From NCBI GenBank assembly GCA_019916065.1, contig CM034237.1:43940485-44004484 (forward strand): 64,000 bases of DNA, read 5' to 3'. The translations under genes were made by a program, and so were the position numbers. Under the pieces are notes generated by a model. It did not search any database. It was not told where the DNA came from and saw only the letters and a program-made list of their open reading frames with translations. The stretch is from Vitellaria paradoxa. Taxonomy: Eukaryota; Streptophyta; Magnoliopsida; Ericales; Sapotaceae. The first letter of the stretch is position 1; each line of letters begins with the position of its first letter. Positions 44,898 through 57,099 of this stretch are shown one piece after another.

Positions 44898-47866
44898 CTA
44901 AAATGTGCCATATATGCATATGTCAGTTGAAAATGTATTATGTTAGGTTCAATATTGTACCACTCTTTTTAAGCCACGTATGTAAGTTTGAAGCTTTAAT
45001 CAACCCAGTCCCCATGAATTCAATAAACCTTATGGTTTGGAAATGCATGTTGAGATATATATATATATATATATATATCTTCCAATATCGATCATTATAA
45101 TAAAGCCTACCAGGTCAGCGAATTATTAAAAACATTGTCGGCACGGGACTGGTGACTACTATGTTAATTAATTTCTTCCCTCCCTATTTCTTTTTTTAAA
45201 TAATTTGATAATATTGAAAATGGTTAACAGGTGTTGTGTGCTAATGTTCCACCAGCTAGATGAAAATTAAATAGAATTCTAAGTGCTTTCTGTGTCTCTT
45301 ATTTCTATTTCTCTGCACACCATGCAGTTTGACACATGACTCGTTCACACATGACCAAGCTTGCTGCTGCTGCTGCTAGATCTTCTTCCTGTGTTAATGA
45401 AACAATTTTAATGTCCCAGAGGTTGAATGTCACATCAACATGCACGGGGAAAGAAATCTTGACGAACTCAATGATCAATTTGCATTTTATTAATTATTTG
45501 ATTAGGTTGCAATTCTGGTTGCTAAGTAGACCTGTTATCATCTTATTATATATGGTGATTGGAATGGGTATGGGGCACTCTTTCCTTCAATCTTGCCCCA
45601 CCAAGTGACTTTTCTCTCATTTTTACACCATCAAAATTAGTATATTTTACTATTTTATTTTAAAAAATGAAGTAATAAAATATATATATATATATATATA
45701 TACAGACTAGCTAATAATTAAGAGAATAAACAATAAAAAAGATAGAGATATCAATATATAAATTAACAAAATAAAAAAAATTCTAACAATTAATATTTCA
45801 ACTTTTCAACGTATAGAGTCTTTACTTCTCCTCCAAGCCTATCAAGTTTTAGTTTGTTCCTTTACTCCAGTTTCATTAAGGTAGAATCAGATTAAATTTT
45901 TTATTTTATCTGCCTCGTTGTTGCCACAAGGAACAAACAAATAATCTTGGAAAGACTCCCATCTTAGCAATAGACATAAAACAAAAATGCTTCTAAATTT
46001 TTTTAACTTTTTTGGTTTGAGATTAAAATTTGACGGAGTGAACGATACGAGAGTAATTGTTAATCTTTTACTCTCACAATTTTTCACAATTTTTACACTA
46101 CCTGAAAATTTAACATTTAATTGTTCAAGAGAGGAAAATATTTACCCATTTAAATTTTTATGAAATATAACTAACATAACTAAGATGTGAAATTTTACAG
46201 AGTTAATTATCTTTTGATCCCTAGTAAAACCTTGTGCTGAAAACCTTTCCATAACAGCCCATGCTGTCTACCTAAATATTGTCCCATCAAATGAATTTTT
46301 GAAAATCAAAGGAATTGTTGTCATTATTATCAATCTTCTTGTTGAGTCAATTTGGCAATCTCTGCTGGGATTTTGTCCCTTCTTTTTCTTCTCCAAACTA
46401 CTTAAATTTCATTGATTTTTTGCCCATGCCCGCAGTGGAGGGGAAGAGTTGGGTGGCTGATGGTAGGGACCATTTCTTGATCCTAAATCATGAAATTTAG
46501 CAAGAATGAATGAATCAATCAAAAAATCAACCAACCAACTCACCCACCCACCCATATGCCACTACAATCCAATCCTCCGCAGATTGGACTGATCAATTTT
46601 ATTCCAAATCCACATTTTAAGATAGTATAAAATGCTTGATGACAGCATGCCTATTTGGAAATTCTCCCCCTAAAGCAAGAAAGCAATTTGAACAGGCTAG
46701 AAAAAAAAAAAGGAGGAAAAATAAAAAGGAGTGAGAATTGATGAGAGAATGAGAGATCAATTGGAAGAAGTCCACCAATGGAAGATTTAGTTAGCGACAA
46801 TACAAAAACAACACAATCTATATAGTTTCTTGCATGTCCCCAAAGCTACCAAAAGTGGGCTCCAACTAGAACAACTGTCCAACACCAAGTGCTTTTGCTT
46901 AAGCTTTGAATAATATTAGCTAATGACTTGAATCACATAAACATATGCTTTTTAGGGGTATAAAATATAGTTTCCCCTCCTCTAAGAAGATATGCCCAGA
47001 TCTGATTGAAGACCCTTATTAATATATATGCTTACATCATTACCCACTTGTTTATATTCCTTTGTTTAGCAACTACTCTCCCTTAATATATATTTTAAGA
47101 GCATCCCCTAAACATAGTCAAGATATACATACCCATTTCAGCTCATTTTTTTAATTATATGTTGTGGAATTTGGATAATCACAAAGAAGCTTTATTCAGT
47201 GAATAATAACAAGAATTATATATACACAGAACCCAACATTGTATGAACACCAATTTAAGTCCTGTAGTGGATGGGACTACTCACCCATAGATACTTATAT
47301 AATATATAATTGCACATATATAATATTGTGATAACCTTTGGTAGAATACAATACATGAATCCACTTCCTAGTTGGTCAAGCAAAGTAATCTTTAATAATT
47401 AAGCATTTAAGTACAGTAGCAGATTTGTTGCTAAGTTAAGAGAGTCCCCCCCCTCTTCCTCCCAGGTGATTATATCCCCATCTTTCTTTGACTTTTGCTA
47501 ATTACCCTTAATATAATAAGATTTCACCTCCTTTCTAAGCATGGAATATTTGAATTTTTTTTTTAATATTCACAAGTGGTACCATAATTGCATGTTTTAT
47601 ATGCTTTAAAGTGGTAGTGGCCCAAGGATTTCTTCGTTAATAAAAACACACTGAATCCTCTTTGATACAATATATAATTATATATAATTTAGATGCTAGC
47701 TTTAAACCAATATTGCATGAGATCACAGCTAGCTAGCTTCCCTAATCTGACTTCTCTTTTTTCTTTTCTTTTTTTTTAATCTATTTTTTTAAATCAAACT
47801 GTTGATGATTATAAAACTATTCTTGCACACAGGTGCAATCCATTGTCAAAAACCAGTTGGGTTTAC
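44898..47866. other. Intergenic region upstream of zinc-finger gene
   Basis: About 3 kb of AT-rich sequence with AT microsatellites (45055, 45680). No gene is supported. The last few hundred bases should contain the distal promoter of the zinc-finger gene, but no element stands out. Confidence 0.45.
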
Positions 47867-47875
47867 TATAAAAGG
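47867..47875 (+). promoter_or_regulatory. TATA box of the zinc-finger gene
   Basis: TATAAAAGG lies 87 bases ahead of the ATG at 47962, a normal distance for a short plant 5' leader. An A-run (47921-47936) falls in the leader. Confidence 0.65.
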
Positions 47876-47961
47876 AAGATAGGCAAAACAAAGCTAGGTG
47901 TGTTTAAGACTCGGAACCGAAAAAAAAAAAAAAAAAGGAAAAAAACCCTGTGTTTGGAGAT

Positions 47962-48747
47962 ATGGCAAAAGAAGTCTCCGATCTTCTTTCTCCAACATGG
48001 GATGGGGATAACAACGATCAATATTCTTCCAAATCCTGTGCTGAGAAGAAGCTCAAATTATTCGGGTTCGAGCTGGACCCATGTAAGAATGGTGATCAGA
48101 CCACCATGAAAGCCTCTGTAGTGGAACGTGATGAAAGTGTAAATTCATCATCGTCAACCACAGTTTCCTCAACAAGGGACAAAAAATTGCCAAAGGAGAA
48201 GGAGAAAACCCCAACAGCGGGTGATCAAGCAGCAGAGGAGAAGAAGTTTGAGTGCCAGTACTGTTTCAAGGAATTTGCAAACTCACAAGCCTTGGGGGGA
48301 CATCAAAATGCCCACAAGAAGGAAAGAATGAAGAAGAAGAGGTTGCAACTTCAAGCGAGAAAGGCTAGCAGTATCAACTACTATCTTCAACAGCCTTTCC
48401 AAAACAACCATAGTTTTGGGTACCATAATGGGTCTACCACTACTGCTACTACTCCATGGTTCTATGATCCATCTTGTTTTGCTCCTGATTTTAATCACTG
48501 TGAGGAGTCCCAAATCAGTTTCAGTCGAGTCGATCATCATCATCATCATCATCAAGATAGCCATCCCATCAACGCCTCACAAGTGTCAAATTGGTATGCC
48601 CTACCTTCTCACATACCATTCCATCAGCAGGACACCTGTAGGTTTACCTTGACACATGCCGCCCCATCATCACCAGAGAACCTGCAGCCTGGCCCAAAGC
48701 AACACTGCAAAACTTTGGATCTTCAGTTGGGGTTAAGCTTGCATTAA
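47962..48747 (+). CDS. C2H2 zinc-finger repressor, ZFP5/6/8-GIS type
   Basis: Intronless, 261 aa. A single zinc finger has C98, C101, H114 and H118 (CX2CX12HX3H) with the plant QALGGH signature at 109-114 ([18 protein letters not shown]). The N-terminal [11 protein letters not shown] box (about 30-40) is typical of the ZFP5/ZFP6/ZFP8/GIS group. The C-terminus [10 protein letters not shown] is an EAR-type LxLxL repression motif. Family members are nuclear and act in gibberellin/cytokinin-linked trichome and root-hair control; that role here is inferred from family. A serine-rich stretch (61-70) and a six-His run near residue 195 are low-complexity. The ATG at 47962 is the first good in-frame start after the TATA box. 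It has no neighbours within several kb. Confidence 0.93.
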   Translation: MAKEVSDLLSPTWDGDNNDQYSSKSCAEKKLKLFGFELDPCKNGDQTTMKASVVERDESVNSSSSTTVSSTRDKKLPKEKEKTPTAGDQAAEEKKFECQYCFKEFANSQALGGHQNAHKKERMKKKRLQLQARKASSINYYLQQPFQNNHSFGYHNGSTTTATTPWFYDPSCFAPDFNHCEESQISFSRVDHHHHHHQDSHPINASQVSNWYALPSHIPFHQQDTCRFTLTHAAPSSPENLQPGPKQHCKTLDLQLGLSLH

Positions 48748-50727
48748 TCCCAACATTTCCAAGCTCATAGCCTCATACATATATATATGTAAGTTATATA
48801 AAAATCTTTCTGTATAGGCACATATGTGGGAGTGCCTGTGCGGCTGTGCCATATATAGTACACTCTCAAGTGATTCAAATTCTTTCATGACTTGTACTCT
48901 ATGAGAAGCGAATCTGATGGTCACAGAAAGCAACGTTGATATTCTTATATATTTACATATTTACAATTATGCAACTGGTGAAGAAGGAATTAAAGCTGCT
49001 GCTGCTGCTACCTGCAGAGTCAGTTTAATCAGGTGAAACCCACCAAGGAGCCAAGCAGATTGATCTCCCAGATGCAAGAAGTTAAGATTTTATCTCAATT
49101 TGTTGATATTACATATATGTATTTATATATATATATATATATATAGCTATCTATGCATTAATTACTTTCTTAGCACTGACTGAAAATTGTGTAACTGACC
49201 TTTATCTTCAGTGATCATAACCAAGGGCCACATAGAATTTATCATTCTTATCGAACATGATTGGTAAGGAAAAACTAGCAATCCACTAGCCAAGTTCCCC
49301 ATCAATTTTTCTTTCCCTCGAAGTTTCCTTTTTCTCATGTTTGTTAATCTTTCTTATAGTTGGTGATAAATTAAACATCCAATTCAAAATTAATTGGTAA
49401 TAAGTAAAGGCGGATCCAGAATTTCAACTTTACTTGAATTGAATAAAAAATTTTAAAATAAAATGAGCTTAATTATAAAAATTTAAGTGGAACAAAGGAT
49501 TTAAAAATAAGATGAGTTGGGTTACAAAAAATTTAAACTGGACTAAATTTAAGAAAATACATTTTTTGAACTATATATATATATATATATATATTTTGGC
49601 AAGATACCCAAGTTATAGCCTGAAACTATCTTGTATGTAATTTCGCCCTTGATAATAAGGCTCTATTTGAATAAGTAAAAATTTTAAATTAATAGATTTA
49701 AAATTAAATTAAATTACAAAAATTATGATGATAGAGTTGTTTTTGTTGTGGGTAGAGTATTCATCGTATTATTTATTTCTGCCATGTATATTGATGATTG
49801 ATTGTACATTACTCTGATTAAGACAAAAATTTTTTTGACATTATTATTTCTTCAAATTAAAATATAAAGAGTTAATTTATGTAATATTATGTAGAAGTTT
49901 TTTTTAATAATTATTTTAATAATTACAATTAAAATAATGGTACCACTATTTTCTAAAATTGTGGAGCTACTATTTTTAAAAATTTCAAATAATTATATAT
50001 ATATAATTTTAAGTGATTTCAAATTCATCATACTTCGTTAGGTTAAATTGTTTAAACATATCATCAAAAATCTATTTAAACTAAAAACATCATATTTGAG
50101 TAATTTTTCATAACTAATTAATATCAAAATACAAACGCATTGAATTTATCAATGTGTGAAAAAATGCAATAAATCTTCTCATATACGACCTCAACTCATA
50201 TATGGAGAGGTAGATACATATATTTGTGAATGGAAATGAGACAAATATGCCAAAAATAACAAGTATTTATACACAGAGAGATAGATTGTTTTATGAAGTA
50301 AAAAAAGTACGTGTCTGAAAGATTGAATAAAAGAGAAAGTCCACTTCAAACTTAACCTAATAGCATCCAATTCAAAATTAATCGACAACAATTGGGACAC
50401 CTTATTAGTTTTAATTTAATTCTGGTTTGGGGGTACCCATGTGCTATAATTTCCAATGGTTGGATCTTTAAAAAATTAAAAAAAGAAAGATTCACCAGTC
50501 TACAAGTTCAATCCTCTAATTTTTCTTTCCCAGATTTTCTGTTCTTCCAATTGGGTGTGCGATCAGAATAGTCGTCACACAGACACACGTGCTTACATAA
50601 AATTGAAATAAAACCCTTCCAGGTTACGCAAAATTAATGTTTGTTATTTATATCTGATATGATGTGAATGAATTAAAAATAAGACTTCATCTGTAGTAGG
50701 AGTTCATAGGAAACTTGCATGATTATC

Positions 50728-50748
<21 letters not shown>
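48748..50748. other. Downstream flank of zinc-finger gene
   Basis: AT-rich, with AT runs at 49121 and 49577. Nothing codes. The first 200 bases probably hold the 3' UTR. Confidence 0.45.
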
Positions 50749-50761
<13 letters not shown>

Positions 50762-50894
50762 TTCTAGCTACCTTCTAGAAAACGAATTAATATAAAAACA
50801 TTCACGTCCACTGCCAAGATATATATATGTATATTTCTAGCTACCTTCTAGAAAACTAATTAATATAAAAACATTCACGTCCACTGCCAAACAA
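50749..50894. repeat. 73-bp tandem duplication
   Basis: Two copies with period 73 (TTTCTAGCTACCTTCTAGAA at 50761 and again at 50834), differing at one or two positions. A recent event. Confidence 0.92.
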
Positions 50895-52498
50895 AGATTA
50901 ATATTGAAACTAGACCTAGAGAAGACGGACTGCTTCAAATTTCATTATCCCACATCATGTCGACTTAACATTTTATAATGGTATGAGTCGTTGGCAACGT
51001 CGGACGAAACCACTAACCCTCCCCATAATTAAAATTTGTCTTTGAAAAAAAAAAAAAAAACGAAATAAATAAATTAAGCTTGATATCTCCTTAAAAAACG
51101 AAAAGTAGAAAATTATTTGTTTTTATCATTTTAAGAAAATAAAAAAGACTTTTATTTTTTTTGGTGCTTTGTCATGTTGACAAGAGCTAGGAATACATGA
51201 CTGCAAACTAAAATATAGTATTTTTTGTTAAAGCACGTTAACGTTAGACTAAGAAATGAGTGCATTCACTAAAGGTATAATTAATGGCAATTGAGAACAA
51301 AATAGGGATTGGTTAATATATATATATATATATATATGATTTGATTAATGGGAAAAGATTGCTCAGTAGTCCACAAATCATCAGCACTTGGCTTTAAATT
51401 CAAGCAATTGCCAAGACATTCATGAAACGTAAAAGAATATATATCAATTATATATTTGCTTCAACTATTCTATTTATAAATAATCCATTTCAGTTGAAAA
51501 TGCAACTAGTTCGTTTAATTTTTCTTGAGATATTATTTTTTTTAAGTAAAATTTTTTATTAATTTTATTTGGAAAAAACTTCTTTTCAACCAAATTAAAG
51601 CTATGGTTACAATTACGGAAATTGTTAATAGTATTCTATATCATGCATGCATCTAAAAAGCAACCTGACTTTTTTATACAAGTCATTAATTGTGTCAATT
51701 GGAGAATTTGTGTATTCATGAATAATTTCTTGTTAAGACTTTCAGCTCTTTAAATTAGACTTTCATATATAGGTACCTCTATATTTCAAACATTGCTCAA
51801 GTTTGAGACAACTACTTTTTAGCCTATCACCATTTAATAATTTAAATTTTTTACAATCAAACAAGTAACCCAAAAAAGTATCATAATACATTCTAAGTTT
51901 TTGAAACCTATTGTGAGGTGATGAAATCGATCGATCTACTATAAATATGAAATAATTAATTTTAAAAGATTTTTTTAGTCGATTGTATTATCTAACCACC
52001 ACTGTTTTTATCAAATTGTTTCCTTTTATAAGTTTTATATTTTTAACGAAATACAAAGTTCTATTTTCAAAGCCATCTTTTTGATAGTTTTTTAAGGTAA
52101 GAAATATGACCTTCTAATTGATTTATAGCATTATTAATATGCACCCCTTTAATTTATAGACTTTTACTGATTGTATTAAAATCAAATAATATTCTATACA
52201 AAATATTCATAACTAATAAAAGCTCAAATTTTTAATTTTTTACGTGGCTAAACATGTGGCTTCATTTTTTGTTTTGAGATCTTCACTATTATCTAATAAT
52301 TGAAATAAAGCATTTCTTATTTTTTGAACATGAAATTAGATTGCTTTAATACTTTCGATACAATAATTTTAATGTGTTTATGATAATGATTTCAAAGTTA
52401 ACATGAATACATTATCTTGTAAAATTTTCATCATTTTGTAGATGGAAATTACAAAAATTTTTCTTTTTCTAGTCACTTTGACTCCGTTACCACACTTT
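50895..52498. other. AT-rich intergenic DNA
   Basis: No gene. An AT run is at 51318. Nothing else recognised. Confidence 0.45.
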
Positions 52499-53520
52499 GA
52501 TTTCGTTTGGTAACGTTTTCATTTTCTATTTATATTTTCAAAATTTTGTAAACTCACAACAGAAACATGTTTGATAAACCTATTTATATTTTTTTGTTTT
52601 CAAAACAAATGAAAATATAAACAGAAAAATGTAAACAGCAAAAATATATTTTCACTCTGATTTTCTTTTCTGTTACCAATATTTTGTCAATTTTAAAACT
52701 TTTTATATTTTTGTTACATTACATAAAAATAAATTATTTTATTCAAATATTTTATTAAAATAAGTTATTTTAATAAATAATATAATTAAATTCAATAAAT
52801 TAAATTAATTATATAAATTATTTTTAATAAATAATAAAACTAAATTAATTAATTTAATTTAATTTAATAATAATTATTGCTAAATTATCTGAAATAAATA
52901 TCATAATTAATTTATTTAATTTAATAATTAAATTAATTTATATAAAATAATTAATAATAAATAATTAAATTACATTAATTTCTAATTTAATTTAATTTAA
53001 TAATTATTATTAAATTATTTTAAATAAATATCATAATTAAATTAAATTATTTATGATTTAATTAATTTAATTTATATAAAATATATTTTGTTAAATTATG
53101 TTAGTAAATAATTAAATGAATTTAATTAATTTAAAAATAAATAATTTAATTTAATAATTAATCTAATTTAATTATTTATTTAATATGAATTATATTTTAT
53201 TAAATAATATAATTTAATATATTTTATATTTATTGAATTAAATGATTTTAATAAATAATTTACTGTATTAATTTAATTAATTATATCAATTAAATTAAAT
53301 TAATATAAAATATATGTTATTAAGTTCTATTAATTTTTTAAAACTAATAAAATTAATTATTTTCTAAAATAAAAAATTAATAATTATAAACAAATTTGTA
53401 TTTTCAAATGTAGTTTCAGTTTTCATTTTAAAAAAAATAAACGATAATAAAAAATAAAAAATAAAAAAAGATGACAGAAAAACCAAAAAAAAATAATAAT
53501 AACGTTGTCAAACGGACCAT
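52499..53520. mobile_element. AT-rich inverted-repeat element
   Basis: The ends GATTTCGTTTGGTAACGTT and AACGTTGTCAAACGGACCAT are inverted with a few mismatches. Between about 52720 and 53400 the sequence is almost entirely A and T, built from AATTAAATTAATT phrases. One block containing AAATAAATATCATAATTAA recurs at about 52890 and 53025, with a period near 135. There is no coding capacity. The superfamily is not assigned. Confidence 0.6.
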
Positions 53521-54141
53521 TTGTATCTCATTTTACTCCTAAAGTTTCTAATGTATGTGAAATCAACCAAATTATTCTATATCTAGGGGTTTCAAAACTT
53601 CTTTAATATAGATTTTTATTCCTTTAGGCAACACAATTATTAGCTCTTCCGAAGCCTCCTATCATTTTCGAAGTGCTTGACATTATATCGACATTGGCTT
53701 TAAGTAATGACAAATCTAGAAGTAATTTTCATGTCGAAGGATAGTGTGTGTGTAGTGGCGGTACTATCAATTAAACATACATATTCATTGATCATTAGTG
53801 TAAGCCTTGATTCTAAAATATAAAAATATTTATTTTAAAAGAAATGTTCAAATGAACTCAATATAAAATGTTAAAATAAAATATAAGAGCAAATATTACA
53901 TAATAAGACCTATTTCACAAAAATAAAAGTAAAACCAATATTTAATAAGTACAAATACTCTATTAGATACTAGTTTCTGGTTCCATGATGAAATCATCAA
54001 CATCAAAATGTGTAGAGTCGTTAGACATCAAGTCATCAAGATTCGCAAAATTAATTTCAACAACTCTTGTCTTTTCTTTTATTGATGCTTGATAAATATC
54101 CACAAACTTTCTATATCAAGGCTCGAGATATTTTGAAGTGG
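53521..54141. other. Intergenic sequence
   Basis: No gene or repeat boundary recognised. Confidence 0.4.
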
Positions 54142-54609
54142 TAAATATTTAGTGGCGGATCTAAGATTTTGTTACAGTGAGATCAAGTCGATAAATAAAG
54201 ACAGTGTACTTGACTTATGGATAATCTGTTTTGAGCGATATATTTTATGGGGGAAAAAGAATAAAAATACCTTAAAAATTATACTATTTTTTAAAGAAAT
54301 TTTACTTTCAATGGGGACAAAACTTATAAATTACTTGAGGTATAGAGGCAATTTGTTTTGAAAGATATAAGGGTAAAAATATAAAAATATCTCAAAAATT
54401 ATACTGTTTGTTAAAGAAATTTTGCTCCCAATGAGGGTAAAACTTGTAAATTGTTTAAAATATAGGGACAATTTGTTTTGAAAGATATATTTTATAGGAG
54501 CAAAAGTATAAAAATATCTTGAAAATTATATTATTTTTTACAAAAATTTTGCTTCTAGTGAGGTCAATTGACCCCTCTTACCCTTATGTGCATCCGCCCA
54601 TATAAATAT
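54142..54609. mobile_element. hAT-like MITE with internal tandem repeats
   Basis: The element is 54149-54602, flanked by TAAATAT on both sides (54142-54148, 54603-54609). The ends TTAGTGGCGGATCT and GCATCCGCCCATA are inverted. The interior has nearly three copies of a 120-126-bp unit beginning (C/T)TGTTTTGA(A/G)(A/C)GATA at 54226, 54352 and 54472. Confidence 0.72.
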
Positions 54610-56479
54610 CGGTAAGAACCTTATATTTATTATTTTTTTATCATGAGAAATCTTAACAAATTAGATTTTGTTACTCTTGATATTTTTGGAAAAAAAAAAT
54701 CATAGGTCTTTGACGTTGAAATTCATCTGGAAGCTATGTATCTCAGTAATGCTATCATCCACATCCTAGCAGGTTGTGGTAAAAAGTGCTCCATCCCAGC
54801 AAGATAAGGCTAAGGTTGTGTTACTCCTCCACCATCATCTTCGTAAGTAAGGAATTGAAATCTGAATATCTCATAGTTAAAGATCCCCTTGAACTTTGAA
54901 TAATTTAAAGGAGAGGTATAAACATTGAAAGTCTGTTCACCTCCAACAAGGTCGTTATAATTAGTTAGAATTGCAGTTTAAGGATTTCAAAACTGTTAGT
55001 GAATATAATTTTTTCCTCTGTAAAATTGTTTTAATCCTAAAGTTATATGATGAAAGGATTACTGATACAGAATTATTAGAGAAAACTTTCTTTACATTTT
55101 ACGCATCTAATATGCTCCTGCAACGGCAATATAGAGATCATGAATTTACTAGATACTGTTGGTAGCAGAACAAAATAATGAGCTGTTAATGAAAAATCAC
55201 CAGTTCTGTTCTACTTGATCTATACTGTTTCCTAAAGTGAACGCAATATCATTTGATGAACATAGTCGTGGATGAAGATGTGGTCTTGGTGGAGGAAGAC
55301 GCAAAGGCCGCAGGTGAGGGCGTAGAAATCATCATGCCAATTTCACATCATACCACCAGAAGAGAGGTATAATGCTGAAACAAGTCAGAATAATGACAAA
55401 TAGCTAAACAATAAACCCAAAAGGGTGCCCAGAAAGGTGATGATGAAACTCGTTTCATGCTTTGATAAGATTCTCTGTTTCCCCCAGGTTCAAAATATTT
55501 CATTTCTTCCTTCCTTTTTTTTTTTTTTTGGTGGGGGGGGGGGAGGAGGTTGTTTTGGGGGTATTTCATTTGAACTTTTATATTTTGTTTAGTTGGTTGT
55601 ATGGTTTAGGATTTGGATTGAGAATTTTCTAATCAGCAAAAATTGTTTTGTTTGATTGATCAGGAATTAGAATATTCATATTCTTTAATCCAGAGAATTA
55701 TAAGTTTTGAAATCCGACGTGGTATTTGATAATTTTGCAAATGAACACTTTGTAAAGCATAAAATGACAAAGTTTGTCTCGTTTGTTAATTTTTTTTTTA
55801 AAGAGAAGGGTAGTTTATTAATTTAATTTATATTCTTATTTTATTTCTAAATGTATCTATATGTATCAAACATTGACAAAATGAATTCTTTTTCTAATTT
55901 CTTGATGTACCAAATTTTGAAATTCTATTTTCGTTTTCGTCCCGTTTCCATTCCATTCTTGTTCTTATTTCTATTGATAACAACATAGCATTAGAAGTTT
56001 CATGCCAGTTTGGGCAATGAATTCGCGGACAAATGGCAAACCCCCACATCATTTTTTGTTGTTGTGTGTTTGGTTTAGGGAGCTGAAATGTTCCAAAATT
56101 TAGCATGAAGGTTAGTATATTTGTAAAACAAAGAGGTGATCTCTGGTACATTAGAAAGTGCATCGAAGGAGGCCGACGAAGATGGTCAAATAAGAGCTAA
56201 GAAGTCTAAAACAAAGTGATAGCCCGGGGAACAAATAAAGGTACATATTGTTGGAAATTATTTATTATATTTGAAGTTTCAAAAAATAAGCAAGCAATGG
56301 TAACTTTTGTAACTCTTAAATCTTTTATGGAAAAACTGAAAAGTTACCATTGAAAAGAGTGTCTCATATTGAAAAGAGTGTCTCTGCATTGATACTGTAT
56401 TTAATAATCAAGCACGAAGCTTAACCCTTTTGTTTTTCATGTATTTGTGATTTTGTCTTGATCCTGACCATGTATTTCC
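54610..56479. other. Intergenic sequence upstream of SINE
   Basis: No gene is supported. A T18/G11 homopolymer pair is at 55516-55552. Confidence 0.45.
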
Positions 56480-56769
56480 AAGTATCATCAAGGCCCTTTG
56501 GGGGTAGCCGAGTGGAAGTCGGGCTCGTCTTAGAACTTGGGTCTCTCGAGGTTCCGGGTTCGACTCCCTCACAAGGGGGGTGGGTTACCGCTGTAATGGC
56601 GGGTGCCTAATGGCCTCCTCTCGGTCGTGCCGGTCAACCAGGGCTTGCCTAGGCTGGTTAACTCTCCAGGGGCCTTTGCCGGCTAGGGTCCTGGAGCGTG
56701 CTTCACCCTGTGCGCACTCCAGTACGGGGTAGCGGCTGCGGACTCCCACGTACCAGAAGTATCATCAAG
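56480..56769 (+). mobile_element. Au-like SINE with perfect target duplication
   Basis: The body, 56493-56756 (264 bp), is bounded by a perfect 13-bp duplication AAGTATCATCAAG (56480-56492 and 56757-56769). The tRNA-like head has an A-box TAGCCGAGTGG (56505-56515) and a B-box GGTTCGACTCC (56557-56567), the internal Pol III promoter. It shares the core AGGGCTTGCCTAGGCTGGTT with the other two copies. There is no poly(A) tail, as in Au SINEs. Confidence 0.93.
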
Positions 56770-57099
56770 CCTGTAAATTGCTATCTAACTGTGTAATTTT
56801 GGTTCGATTGAAAACGATGTTGATTTGTGGGCTGAGCAAGTTTTTGCTGATCAATTGAGTGCTGGGGGGATTTACTGGGGTACATTCATCTCGAATGAAA
56901 TTGTCAAGTTTTGTATTACTTTCAAGAGAATCATCGATCTTGTGGCAAATTAGAAATCAAAAGAACACACTTGGGTAATGAGTATTTAGGAGCCATGTTC
57001 TCAACTAAATTAAATAAAAATTGACCCTTCCCTTCTAATCATCAACCACTTTAATTTCATTCAACAAATCAGAAGCCTGCTGCGGTTTGGCTAGATTAA

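Noticed and set aside
48283..48564. Minus-strand frame opposite the zinc-finger gene
   Set aside because: Shadow of the coding strand; the poly-Met run mirrors the CAT repeats of the His stretch.
49410..49620. MITE start at AAAGGCGGATCC
   Set aside because: Resembles the left end of the 54149 element, but no matching right end or duplication was found.
55200..55370. Acidic short reading (VDEDVVLVEEDAKAAGEG...)
   Set aside because: Too short, no start, no splice context and no recognisable family.
56493..56580. tRNA gene
   Set aside because: A and B boxes are present, but no cloverleaf acceptor end is seen and the sequence continues into the SINE body with a target duplication.
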